NCBI GenBank assembly: GCA_024138025.1
Contig: JAMXBD010000400.1
Span: 248,001 to 312,000, forward strand
Direction of reading: 5' to 3'
Origin: Combretum micranthum
Lineage: Eukaryota; Streptophyta; Magnoliopsida; Myrtales; Combretaceae
DNA: 64,000 nucleotides
In this document: positions 49,904 through 63,540 of the stretch, piece by piece
How positions within the stretch are numbered: position 1 is the first letter of the stretch
Layout of the letters: each line of letters opens with the position of its first letter
Notes under the pieces: generated by a model
Told to the model about the DNA's origin: nothing
What the model saw: only the letters and a program-made list of their open reading frames with translations
The model's database searches: none
Translations under genes and position numbers: made by a program

Positions 49904-52356
49904 ATCTAACGCGCCTCTTTTCGTCACAAGTGAAATAGCACTTTGATATCCGCAAAAGTGGGAATAGATTAGTGATTTTTTTTTTTTTTATGGTTAAGAG
50001 TATCTTTTTTTCTTCCTAAAAAAAAAAAAAAACATTTTTCATAAAAGAATAGCTATTTCTTTAGTTAAAGGAAAAGATATAGATTCCATATTTACTCAAT
50101 GTTATATGTAATGGACATTCCTTATAGAAAAATTATTTACAAACCAAACAAAAGAATAGTTATTCTACAATAATAAAAACGAAATACTAATTTCAATCTC
50201 ATAAACCAAACACAATATTGGGGTTTGTTTTTTTCCCTTGGGTTGCACATAGATGTTGTTACATTAAACTAGGATTATCAACAATTAACAAATAAAAAGT
50301 GGACTACATATAAAATATTAGTTAGGCTAGATATAATATAAATAAGTCAAACTACGTGTTACTTGTTTTGGATGCAATATTTTATTAAACTCGGCTTGAG
50401 AATAGTTGAGTTGAGCTCGAGCATGTTGAGTTGAGTTTGAGTTTTATAAAATTCAACTTAATTTATTGAACTCAAATCAAATTTGAATATTTATCAAGTT
50501 TGAATTGAGTTTGGATATTAATATTATTTTAATTTAAATAATAACACAAAAATATCTTTTTTCAAAAATTGAGTCTAGAAAAGTGTAATTGAGTTGCAAT
50601 TAAGTTTGTTCGGTATCATTATAAAATGGGTTTGAGTTTCAAAATTATAAAATTGATTAAACTTAGTTATGAATTTTCAAATCAATATTATCTCAATATA
50701 ATTTGTTTCGGTCGTAGGATGGCGTCATTTACAGCTACTATAAACTCTTAAACAAAAATACACATATAATAAGTCTCTTATAGGCCAAAGGAAAAAAAAA
50801 AAAAAAAAGAGTCTCTTTCAAATGGAGAAAACATGTTTTTCTGGAGGAATTAAGCAAAATAGGTTTTCTTTTCCTCTTCTTGTGTCCAACTTGCTAGATC
50901 ATCGGCCGACACGTTCCTTAATAATGAAGTCGTATGGTTCGTATTAATGACTTTAAAAGTAAACGTGTTGTACTTTGTAAATTTGATTAAATACATTATG
51001 GAAGAAAAAAAATAAATATATAAAATTGCAGTATTTAACTTTTTGACTATTATATTAAAGGCTAAGGATCCCTAGCAACCACCAATTAAAAGCCACCGCA
51101 TTGGAATAACTTTTAGCAAAACGAAATAATGAATATATGATGAGCATAAACGATTCAAAGAACAATGAATATATTAAATAATATTGAAACCTAAGAACAA
51201 TAATCTTTCTCTTAGGTTTAACGATGATACATAAACAATTCAAAAAAGAATATAGACTCAGATTGTTAATTAATTTCCCTTTGTACAAGGCAAAAAAACA
51301 AGAGAATGTGATGTGGAGTAAAGTTGCCATGCAATATTGGGTATTTAATTTGACGGATATATCGTCCACAACCCAGCTATACATCAAGTAAGTACTAGTA
51401 ACTATGCATCTGCCACAACCCAGCTGAGCTGCCATACAAGGGGCTTCAAACTCAAAGCTAGACTCAAGTCTGAGGTGCAACTAGAACAAAAAGAAATGAT
51501 TCATTAAATATTATATGTTACGTTGTGAAATGATTAATAGTGTATAATAATTAATAATTTTTTTATGTTCACAGTTTTATAAAGATTATATATCATTTAT
51601 AACGCTTGTTTAAAATACATTGGTATTTGCTCGCCACTCATTTGGATAGGTGGTTTATCATGCTCATTCAAGATGAAAATGGTCTTGTTTGTAGACAGTT
51701 CACCTACATTCCTATATTATTGACAATCAATACCATGTTCTCAATCACTTTAGAAAAGAAAGATGATTACCTTTTAAGTTTCTGCTCCAAGACATATACC
51801 CAGAATTTATGACATTTTAACTTAAAATGTGATTGCCGTGTGGGCAAGCGAGACATTTGCTTTAGAATTGCCGGAGATTGAAGAACAAGGTCAAAGATTT
51901 AATAGATGCCAAGTTGATCCAGCTAGAATTTATCAACACTCCTTTATCCAAATGTTAATATTAACCCTTTTCCTAACCATACTCAGTTATCACATGCTTA
52001 GAATTGAAGAAGCCTAATACCTGCTAGACATCAATGACTACTCACGCCTAATGATCAGTTGACCCATTTAATAGAGATAATTCTTCCATAGGGAGTGTAT
52101 TTAAACAACCAAGCCCAATTTAAAGAAGAAAATCAAAACAAGATCAAAACAAGATTAGTTGGAAAAGATGACTTATCCTAATAAGACAATGCTACAAGGA
52201 TTCTTTACGTTAGGTAACCAGATCGGTGCTCAAGAAGTTAAGTCCATGAACTTTGGATGATTAAGGAGATTTGATATGATATTTTGAAATAAAGATCTTT
52301 AGATTTATTCAATCGATCTTACCTCATTTTTAGAAGGCTCATATACTTTAAGATTA

Positions 52357-52568
52357 GGTTTGGTATGCAGAAATTATCCGAAATGGAATAAATAAAATAA
52401 TGAGAAATCTACTTTTATATTTACATACAAATACAGAATAGAATGGAAGAAAACAGTATATAATAGGATTTTTTAAGAACATCTTTAACAATAAATAAGG
52501 TAATAATTTTACGTAGGACAAGAAGGAGAAATCCATTTCTATTGTGATTCACTCCTTCGTACCAAAGG
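52357..52568. mobile_element. Possible Tourist-like MITE in copy E
   Basis: The ends GGTTTGGTATGC and CGTACCAAAG are roughly inverted, with TTA before and GTA after. The interior is AT-rich, and copy D lacks the segment. The superfamily assignment is a guess. Confidence 0.3.
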
Positions 52569-55500
52569 TAGTCTTTCATATGTTTGGACTCATAGAAGGA
52601 AAGGGAAGCTCATAAACGAGGGAAAGGGAAGATTCATTTTAGCCTTTGGTCTCTTCTGCAGCCTGAGTTATATCTTTAATGAGTGCATTCTATAAATAAA
52701 TCAACAATGCCCAACATATTTGAAACATTTGTCAGATTTCGAGAATTGACATCGTACCATCACGTTGCTATCTTGAAAAATGTAATAAAACTTACAACAA
52801 AAAATCTTTACTTTTTTACAAAGGCAATAAGATTAATGATATATAACCTCATTAATTGTCACATGTGCGCTCAGTTCTCGAAATTGTGTATTCCTACGCT
52901 TTTGTGCATCTGTCAAAGTCTTTTTTTTTGTTTTATTTATATACAAATAATATATATAAATATATTCAATTTATATTTATGTTTTATCTATATTTAATCT
53001 ATTTAAATTTTTTATAAGAACTGTTAATTTTTTTTTATTTATATCTATTTCTTGATAAATAATTTATTACAAAAAAATTAAAAAAAAATCTATATCTATA
53101 AAAAAAAACTTAAGCCAAACAAACCTTTTTTTATCACTACCACATCACCTTTCGAAACAATAGGAAGCTACATCCGTGACCAATTAATTACCATAATCAA
53201 ATCCTCTTCTTAGGAAAAAGGAAAAAAGGGCCCTTTTCATCCGTGACTTCATTAATGCTGCCCAACATACAAAGGTGTTTTGTATATTTATGCATAACAA
53301 CCATCACCTTTTAGGTTTCGACGGACCCAAAAAAAAAAAAAAACCTACTCTCTGTACATTTGATTCCTCAGGGGTGTCCGATGCTTTCTGTTGATTGGTT
53401 TTGGTTTATTGTCTATTTAAATTAAACTATTTATTAAGAAATAGATACAGATTAAAAATCAATATATTTATTTATAAATTAATCAAATAGATTAAATATA
53501 AATAAAATATAAATATAAATCAAATATAAATACAAATAAAAATGATATCGTCCCTACTTACGTGCAATTTCTATGCTATATATTGCATGGAACAAAAAAA
53601 AAAAAAAATGGGAGTGTACAAGTACGTGTGGAGAGCTGTTTGACCTCGTCAATAAAGCAATCAATAGGCAGGGGCCATGTTTTGGCGTTGCGCCCTTTCT
53701 CAGCACCTTCGTCAGTCGATTGGTCTAGTCAACAGTAGGAACATGGCTTCGTTTTTGACCTTTTCCTCGTCTGAATCAGTCAATGTCATGTCTGATACGT
53801 TTGGATAATTTGCCAACGAAGCTCTAAGTTTGCCATTAGAAAATCTAATCAAGAAAACTGTCCTTTCTGTTCTTCTTATACTTGTTTTTTAACATAAATT
53901 GTTTACACTTTGTCCTGGAAAATTGTGCCATGTGTAATGTGTTTTTTAAGTTGTAAAAGTTACTTACGTTAGACTTGTATATAAAATTATAATATCAATT
54001 GTTCTACATGATTCCGGTTTACCACAGGAGACACATTGGGCCCATAAATTTGGTACAATGATGGGGGCTTTTTTAAGCAACGTTGATCAAGATTTGAAAT
54101 CCTGCTACCAACCTTTGTTTGCGTTCAGATGGGTTTCTAATAGATGTTAATAATTATACTATAAGTTTGGATTTTAACTTTTCAGAACCTACAAATACAA
54201 GGATAGGATATAGTTGAGGGCATAACCACACCTCATACCTACTTATAAGTTTTAGGACATATTGTACTCATCTAGCAAAAGTTTCAAAATAATATTATTG
54301 GATATAATAAGATGTGATAATTTTTACTTAACATATGTTGCTTGCCCAATGAAGAAGAATGATTATGTTCGAGTGAAAATTATATGAAATTTGTTATATT
54401 ATTATGTTATGTGCTTATCTCTATAAAAATATCATAGTGATTTGGTTTAATCTTGAAAATGTATAGCTCGTTTAGGTTTGTGACTTGCAAATAAGTTTAT
54501 CTAGACATGTGAGTTTTTTTTAAATTATATTATATAATATATAATTGAAATAAAAAATTAATTTTTATTTAATATATATGTGTTGATGGGCAATCTTAGT
54601 TGTTGGCTTTTCTAGCCCAACCTGCCCTGTTTTAGACATGGGCAAACCCTATGGTAATTAGGTTGACTCCAGCGTATCTTTTCCACTTAGAATAACTTAT
54701 ACCTCCTAAGTTTGCTTATCACCTTGATTACTTGGCTTGGTTGCTAGCTTGTTGACTTTTAGTTAAGCCCACTACTAAAAAACTTGAAACATGCCTTAGT
54801 GGCTCTGTTACCACTTCCTTGATGACTCCCACAATCTCTCATGATTACTACGACATATCTCCACTCATTCCAATCGTCTTTTATAAATACTGCACGAGAC
54901 ATATCCAAGATCATCAGGAACACTTAAATCTAAATTCTATTACTATGACCACTTACATTTCTTTATACCTTTTACATTTGAAATAATACATGATCAATCC
55001 TCAGCTAATAAATTAAATATGTCTTCTTCATTAAATGAAAGATTCTTAACCATGAAGCTAGTTCATTAACCAATATGTTAAAAGCAAATATAATATCGTT
55101 ATTTTGCTCTGATGGGCTTTTTTAACTTGTAGAAATCTAGTCTTTACAAACTCAAGACAAAATGATTATTAGAATATAAATTCATAAAATTATATATCTA
55201 AACTCATGGTTCCATCACAAGTGTCTATCTAAATGATTTTTGTTCCATCTTAATTGGAAAAAAATATTATAAAAAATATGTATAATTATTTAAGTTAATT
55301 CACAATTTTAACAATCATGTTTAGTTATGACAACATCTTTGCAAAGAATATGAATAAGAATCTGAGAGATTAATAGTAGAAACTGGAAACATTGTGGAGA
55401 GCTTGAGTGATATTAAGTAGTTAAATTTTACAAGGATGTAGGTAAAGTTGTATGGCGAGGAAATGATTTTGAATAGAAATCAAGGATAAAGTCACTTATT

Positions 55501-55729
55501 TCTTCTTACCACCAGATATAGACCATTCAGCATGGAGTGATTTATAGATGATTCCTGCTTTCTTATCTACTAGTTTCGGGCAGTTGCAACATGGGCTCCA
55601 TTCTTGATTTTATATGAAAAATATACAATTATTTATGTAATATATTTCAATTAAAATATTTACATTAAGCTAATAAAAGACGATATAAACATATCAAAAG
55701 CAAAATATTATGCATTTATGCACGTTATC

Positions 55730-57103
55730 AAGGGGGGCATATCGTAGATTGAGACAATGCCTAGGGGATGGTAGCAAAACCAACTTTTGGTATGATTGTT
55801 GGTCGCATTTGGTAAATTAAGGAATATAATACAAGGTCCTTTGTTACGAAATTCACATCTTTTAATTATTAAAAATTGTTTGATAAATGAGACTATGTGA
55901 GGTGAGGATAAAATTGGATATGCGCAAAATTATTCTCTCCCATCAAATATATGTTTATTGCATTAAGAGATAACACTATGGATAAGACTGAGATAGGGGC
56001 GGAAGCTAGAATAAAAACTTCATTGAAAAGTACATATAAGATGTGTATTTCACTTGAAACAACCTCAACACAAAACTTTAAATGGGTCTGGAAATCATGT
56101 TTCCCTCCCAAAATCAAGGTTTTGGTTTTTTTTTTTTCTTTGGTGCGTGTTGCAAAATGCTTTTCCTACGGGAGTAAATTTGACTCAAAGAGGAATAACA
56201 CAAATGTTTGCTTGTCCTCAATGTAATAATCACATGAAGATATAATTCTTGCTTTATGTCAATGCCATTGTATACAAGATGTAATTTGTTATTGGTCATC
56301 TTTGCAATTTGACAAAAATACACACACATCAAATTTTCATCACTAGATTAAAGTAAATTGTTGGGTGCAATCCAAGGATCTGCTACATTTAAATCCACCA
56401 AAACAATTTCACTTTGCTGTTATATTATGGATGGTATGGTATTCGAGAAACAAATTGGTTTATAAATATTATGAGCTATATGAAAATTTAATGCAAGCAA
56501 TAAGGGCCAAATCTCATGAATATTGGGTGCATATATGGAAAATTAAAACACTAAAGCAAATAGAAAGAATTAATATTAAATGGCAATCACCATCTATAGA
56601 GTGGGTTAAGTTAAATATTGGTGCAATTGTAAATGCTGAGTATTGACAAGCAACAGCTGGAGGAGTCCTAAGAAATCATAATGGAGAGTGGCTACCAGGA
56701 TTTGCAAAGAAAACAGGTTACTGTGATATTGTTGCAACTAAACTATGGGCGTTAGCTTTTGGATTGAAATATTGCTGACAATATCATTACCAAAAACGTT
56801 AAGATAATTGCTAATTCAAAAGTTGTGGTCCAATTGATGGAGCCAAATAAAAATGTTCAATTTAAGTATCGTAACATTTTAAACTAATGCAGGGAAATGA
56901 TATCTTAACTCCTCCATTACAAATTATAACACCACTATAGGGAGATGAACAAGATGGCTAATGCCCTTTCAAATTTTATAGCTAATACTGATATGGAAGA
57001 CATGTTTTTTGTTGATCCACCTATCCATATTCATGCATTGATACAGGAAGAAGAAGTAGGGTGTGGTAGCTACAAGGTGTGCCAAGTGCCAGATCATTCT
57101 TGA
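55730..57103 (+). pseudogene. 5'-truncated L1-type LINE: zf-RVT and RNase H remnant
   Basis: The region after reverse transcriptase begins with G-D-G-S-K-T-N-F-W-Y-D. It is followed by the zinc-binding domain (KWVWKSCFPPKIKVLV, then, after a shift in the T-run near 56125, NAFPTGVNLTQRGITQMF and C-P-Q-C). Next come the linker (A-V-I-L-W-M-V-W-Y-S-R-N-K-L-V) and a C-terminal RNase H (W-V-K-L-N, G-G-V-L-R-N-H-N-G, then VVVQLM and R-E-M-N-K-M-A-N-A-L) ending at TGA 57101. A stop at 56644 and a shift near 56770 break it. The catalytic aspartates are missing or read asparagine. ORF1, endonuclease and most of the reverse transcriptase are absent. No poly(A) tail was found and target duplications are unclear. 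Confidence 0.75.
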
Positions 57104-57840
57104 ATGAATGATAAGTTGCTAGATTTTTTTTTTTTTTTTTTTCCATTTGACTAAGAACTTTTGAAGTTAATGTTTGTAAATATATAAATTGTAATGTGCC
57201 TATGCAAGATGCTTATGTAAGCATTATGGAGCATGTGATTAGTTAATGAATGATTTGTTTTTACCAAACAGAACAAATGAATATTAAAAGATATAGAATG
57301 CAGATAAAAAGGAAATCCATATATTACATTAACACTATTTTTTTTAATGGGTTTTTTTTTCTTTTTGCCACTTCTCATATGATGTTTAAAATGTAAAACA
57401 TTTAGTAGAGAAGTTAGAACGAGGTACTACTTATGAAACTTCATAATTATGATACAATAATTATATTTATAGGTCTTACATGTAATAAATATATAAGAAA
57501 ATATCATATCAATTGAATCCAATGTAAAAATTACATTAAAAAATTAGGTTACATGTAATTTTTGATCCGCTAAAATGGGATAAGATCAGGAGAAAAAAGT
57601 AATTACTTTGTTGTACAATAAAGGGGTTTTTTCAAAAAAAAAAAAAACCTATTTTTGTGAAGAATAGTAGGGAATAACAATTTCTTAGTTGTAGAAAAGA
57701 AATAATAAAACCTCATTCATTCTATATTATGTGAAATAGGTGTTTTTTTGCAAACTAAATTAGGAAATAGCTATTTTGTAATAATAAAGGCAGAATGACC
57801 ATGCTATTCTTATAAACCAAAGATAATGTTAATATTTACA
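57104..57840. other. AT-rich spacer after the L1 remnant
   Basis: It contains a T-run at 57124-57142. The part at about 57640-57830 resembles segments near 38290-38510 and 49990-50220 (ending AAACCAAA..AATGTT), probably copies of one small AT-rich repeat. No coding sequence. Confidence 0.35.
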
Positions 57841-58414
57841 AGCCATTGGAACTACATGTTTTCTAGTTTTAGTTTTAGCCATAAATTAAAGTTTTCTTAA
57901 TTAAAACATAAGACAACGAACTAGTTGAGCCTCTTGTAAGTTACTTAATCTTGTTTTACTTTAAACTTGGCTTAACTCCAGCTTGATTAGTAAAAGAGCC
58001 AAACAAATTTACTTTGAGCTTTAGTTTAAGCTTGCAAATGAGTAGACTTATTTAGGTTTGTGATTTGCGAATGAACCTGTGTTAGGCTTGTGAGTTTTTA
58101 TATATAAGTATTATCTATAATATATAATTAAAATAAAAAACTAATTTCTATGTAACATATGAACAACTTTAATTGTGCACTTCTCAAGCCCAACCTATTT
58201 GTTTTAGATACGGTCAACCTAATTACATTTAGGCTAACCTCCTTAGGTCCTATGTTTAACCACTAGGCCGAGCTTATCTATTCTATTCTTAGAATAGCTT
58301 GGACCTCGTAAGTTTGCTCGTTGCCTTGATTGCTTATTGACTTTTATTCAACTCCATTACCTAAAATATCATAATGTTTCTTAGTGACTTTGTTGCTACT
58401 TCCTTAGTATCAAC
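57841..58414. repeat. Partial q segment, copy F (left part)
   Basis: From about 58020 it follows D 44030 onward and E 54460 onward (GAGTAGACTTATTTAGGTTTG). It breaks off at the solo LTR and resumes at 63541. Confidence 0.6.
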
Positions 58415-61400
58415 TGTAAATCCCTCAATTTTTGCACAACTTAAATACGATAATTATCAAGAATACAACATGGAATTTGTATAACTTGAAGAAAAGTTAT
58501 AAAGATCGCTCTTGATTTTTCGCGATTTATTAATATTAAAGCAAAAATAATTTTGAACTCGTTCATAGTATTAAAAGATACCAAAGACGAGATTACTTAT
58601 AATGAGGCAATAACTCAACAAATACAAACATATGACTCGAGACATCTAGTAATAAATGAAGAGATAAATTTGTAGAGTCTATTGATTAGTAAATGATGAT
58701 TAGAGATGAATCGATATGGTTGAAATATACACGATGTGAATAGAAACTTATCCATATCTACAAAACTAAAACTCAAATAAAAATTTTAATTTCGTAAACA
58801 TGAATGCTTGAATTTTCTAAACCTATATAGCATAAAACTCTAATTTGGCCTATTGAATCTAGAAACTTTAAAATCTTAAAAATACTTAATCGCGAAGAAT
58901 TTAAATTTTAGTTTTCAACCGAAAAGTAATATACGAATAATATAGAAGCCTTAAATCCAATTTAAAAGATATTTTCTTAAACTAACTAATATAATTATAC
59001 GTGATGTAATTAATATCATATGAAAAAAAAAATCTAGAGCCCAAATAAAAAAATTATGGATATGTAGTCATGAAATTTAGAATTTTCTAAGTCTATTGAA
59101 TATAATGTTCTAAATTGACCAATTGGGCCTATAAATCTTAATCGCGAAAGAGAAAAACCTAAAAATATTCAATGGCGTAAGATTTAAATTTGAAATTTCA
59201 ACTTGAGATTTATTTAAGAAAAAATATATAGAACTCTTAGATATAATTTTAAAGTTATTCTCTAAAATTAAATGATATGTTCATACACGCACTAAGCTAA
59301 TCATCTTATACTTAGTATTAGCAAAATTTTTATCAAATCGATATTTCAATATCATAACCAGGAAAATAAAAGATGATATTATGATTAGAATCGATAAATT
59401 CGAATTTAAACTTCAAGGCCCTAAGACTTTAATCATGTAACTTTAAAAGTTAATATTATTAAATCACCTAAGCTTAAAACTCAATTTTACTAAATCCCGT
59501 AAGATCAAAATTTTATAAAATAATTTAAAACTATAAATAAGGTATTTTTAAGAATTTAAAAGCTTAGTTTTTCAAAATGAATATTTTCACTTTTAATTAT
59601 AAACATTAAATTTGATCTTTTAAAACTATATAAAACCTCAATCGGGTAAGTATAAACCCTAGAAATTTTTAATCATGTAACTTTAAAATTTAAATAAAAT
59701 AAAATAATATGAGAACTTAGGATCAAGTTTCAGTTATCCATGAAATTGCTTGTGAATTTCCTCTTTTCTTCTTCTTTAAAAACTCATCATTACATGTGTT
59801 ATTCATTCATTATATATATGTATACTTATACATATATATATGTATGTATTTCTTCTCCTCTTGAAATTGCCGTGATTTTCAATGGAAAATGCCATCATTG
59901 GCATTTTGATAATTAACTTAATTAATTAAATAATATAAAGAAGAAGACTAAGACTTCTTTTCGTAAATACTATCCTATCTTATCTCCTTAGCTATCATAG
60001 GCAATAGGTAATAGGCTAAAGACAAGGAATAGTAAAAACTAATGATTAACTAAATTTGACTTGTTAGATCTTTTTTCCTAACCATTTCTCTTGAATTGCT
60101 TAAAACCTAAGTCCTCACACACACGCACACTCACTATTTTCCTTTCATTTAACCAAAAGCAAAATTACTCCACAAAGCCTTGAAGTTTCCATGAGCTTCT
60201 TGTCCCATTATACACATCTCCCTTTCATTCTACTTTCAAGAAATAGAAACAAAAGCTTCTAGATATTCAAATCATCCTCATAGAATATAACATAAAGTCA
60301 ATAGGATTATTGTCTATATAAAGATCAATCAAGTGAGAAAAGGATAAGTATGCTTTTCTAACCATTTTTGTCAATATAAAATTACTCAAGTATTGAATTT
60401 AACTTCTTTGCATTTTCTTTCTAGAAGTAACAAGGGAATTCAACTCTTATCCTCTACAAAGTCAAGGTAACCTATTTTAACTTTACCACTGTATTAGATG
60501 ACAAAAACAAAATCAAATAGAAATAGACTTAGTACTTTGAATATTAGCCCCAGAAATTTCAACTGTATAAAGGAGAGTTAGCATCATGATGTAAAATCAA
60601 TTTATTTTATATAGATGGAAGAATCAATGCAAGAAATCCTTAGATAATACCTTATATGTTTAAACTTAGAATAAAGAATAAAACTATAATAATGTTTTGT
60701 TCATAAAAAATGAGCTAAATCAAATATAGTTATTATTTAGTATTGATTACGATTTAAACAAAGAAATAAGAAACAAAATAAATACATATATCTACCTATA
60801 TGTTTCAGTCAAGAGGAAAAAGCAGATACCCATGTTGATTTGATTTCAAGTTCTATGATTATTTACTTCATATAAATATATAAAGATGATTAGAGGATTA
60901 ATTAGTTAATAAGGAAAATAAATCATTTAAATATTATGAATATACCTTTCAATATTTCTAGGAAATACACCTAAAAATTTCAGCCATAATAGAATAAGAG
61001 AGCTAATTTTAGTTCTTGTACAAGCAAACTGCACAACTTGTACAGCCTCCTTATGCAATTTAAAACCTCTTGCTGGTTGTATTTTACATTCTACACAAGT
61101 AATCTGTACAGCTTGTGCAAAAAGGTCGTGTACCTTATAAATTTTTACTTGCTCAATTCTTCATCAAAATCCCTCTTAACTCATCCAAATGTTTTCATAA
61201 AAGTTGTTATCTTCTTTTATTCCTAAAATTAACATTTTAACCAAATAAATAATTTTTTATTTGATAATAATTTGATAAATAATTATTAGGTAAATAATAA
61301 TAATAATAATTCTATAAAGATTATATAAACATCAAGATAAATATTTAAGTGTAAAATAGGACCATAAACAAGGAAATAACAATAGTAAAAGCTAAATTTA

Positions 61401-63535
61401 GAACACAAATACGTATATATTTTCAATTATCTCTATAACTTAGAATTAAGTGATTAAACTCAACAAAAAGATACTTAAGTTAAGATATAGATTTGTCTAC
61501 ACATGATATTAAGGTTACAAAGTGTAGATTATTATAAATCATGAAAAATATTAGTTGATATGATCGTACTTACCAAAGATATATATTTAAAATAAGATAA
61601 AGAGAAACACAACGAAAATAAATATATATTTATATGTGTATAAGCTAAAAGGGGATAATAAACTTAAAAATTAAGTTCAATTACTAAAACTTTATAAAAT
61701 ATACATAAAATAAAGAATTCAATTTGAGAAGAATATTAAAAATACAAAACAAAAATAATATGCATCATAAGATACCTTTAGAATCCATATGGTAATATAA
61801 AGAAAGAAATATAAAATGAATGAGTAAATTAGATAATTAAAAACTACATTTGGTAAACTTTCTAATGCCTATATCTGTATGTAAATCTAAGTCAAAATGA
61901 GTTCAATAGGCCTAATTTAAAATTATGCGAATAAAATTTATAGTCGGAATCATTTAGGATACTTTTTCTAAGAAAACTAAATTTATATGAACTTTATTGT
62001 CTAATTCAAGAAAAACAGATGTTATGAGCTTTAAAATGACTATCCATATGACAAAATTAGATCAAGAATGTGAAATAGTGTTAGAAACATTAAAACCCAA
62101 CTTTAGGATAATTAAGCACAAATAAGACTTATTATAAAGATATATACACGGTAATGAGAAATAATTATTTCAATTAATAAGAGATATTGAGTTTGAGTTC
62201 TTAAACCCCAAGTATTTCCAATGGTCGTATCAAGTGAACAATAATGCTCAGGTTAGGGGTTTTTAATGATCTACTATATGCTTGTGTTTGCTCCTATTTA
62301 TTGTTATGTTGGTTGTATTACCTGTCTATTGAATGATTGCTTATTGTGAGTGCCATCATTTGCATGATCACCTGAATAAATGTATAACTTTAAATACTCG
62401 GCTAAATTAAATTGGATATACTTGTCGCATGTGATTTAATCCCTGTAAGAAATGTCTTGAATTTATAATTGAAAGTATTTCAAAGCGCATTTCTAAGGAA
62501 ATATGGCTTAGAGTATTTCAAATTGTTCTTTTAGCCTTTTTGAAAGTTCTAAGTTTTACCAAAATAGTTTATAAAATAAATTTGGGACATTTTCAAGTAA
62601 TGTTTTGACAAGTGAAAGTTGCCTAATTCGAGGTCCACCTATCATGTGGTGATGGTAGATATTGCCTTAGTTGGGGCCTACCTATCATAATCACCATCAT
62701 TGAGTAGTGGTAGATGTTGCCTTAGTCAGGGTCTACTTGCTGTGTTCACTAATATTAGGTGATAAATATCCTGAGATGATTTCAAATATTAATCATTGTA
62801 AAACACACGTTAGTGAATATTTACTTTTTACCAATGATGGGTAAGCATTGGGATTGTCTAGATAGACATTGCCATCAGGCAGCTCCATTCGGGTATGGTG
62901 GGGTGTCCCATGTGGGTAAATATGGGAGATAACTTATGTGTAGGCAACTTAATCTACACTGGCTATGGCTTTGGACTCCCATAGATGTATTGCTTGCATT
63001 CATTGTGTGTGCATTCATAGCATGTGTAGATAGACCTGCATGAGTGCTAATTTAATGTTTGATGCGTGATCGGTAGCAGTGAGGAACAAACTTATTAAGC
63101 CGTGATTTTGCTCATATCCCCACAGTTTTGGTACATAAATGGTACATGCTGGGACTAGGCTAGGATTGCACGGAGAGTGCTTCGTTGTTGGACTCCATGA
63201 AGATAGAAGAATAGATTACATGTAAAATGCGCTTAGAAAATAAATTAGACAAATGGCGTAATCTTTTAAGGCATTATAGTATGTAAGTTGAAACCCAATT
63301 TTACTATTTGGTAGGGATGTCGATTCTCTGCAATTCCAGTGAACTGTGAGATATCGGTTTCCTTAGTATGCTTAAATAAAAAATATTACATATATGTATG
63401 ATTAAATCATATGTAGTAGATAAATAAGTAGAGTCTTATGCTTTTTGACTTACAAGATGGTTCTCATATTACGGGTGCACACTTAATATGATAGCTTCGG
63501 GATAATCCTACTAGGCCCCTATTAGGGTTGTGACA
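58415..63535 (+). mobile_element. Probable solo LTR of a Tekay/Del-like gypsy element, 5,121 bp
   Basis: It starts TGTAAATCCCTC and ends GGGTTGTGACA, both usual for this group. The flanks TCAAC (58410-58414) and CCAAC (63536-63540) match at 4 of 5. Copies D and E have the unbroken site near 45225 and 54815. There are no coding motifs and no internal second copy of the ends, so it is a solo LTR rather than a full element. A TATA-rich stretch lies near 59800-59850, and a 55-bp tandem duplication lies near 62630-62740. The length is large for an LTR, so a non-autonomous element with an eroded interior is possible. Confidence 0.6.
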
Positions 63536-63540
63536 CCAAC

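Larger units (their letters stand above)
48899..55729. repeat. Mosaic unit copy E (segment q)
   Basis: It matches copy D 37940-46300 in order. Shared landmarks are GACATCAATGACTACTCACG, GGGGCCATGTTTTGGCG and CCACAGGAGACACATTGGGC. It ends where the L1 remnant starts. The frame at 51829-52014 stays open in D as well, but no family is recognisable. Confidence 0.75.

Noticed and set aside
51055..51480. 141-residue minus-strand open frame, the longest in the window
   Set aside because: Composition is AT-driven (F, L, I, Y rich) and no domain is seen.
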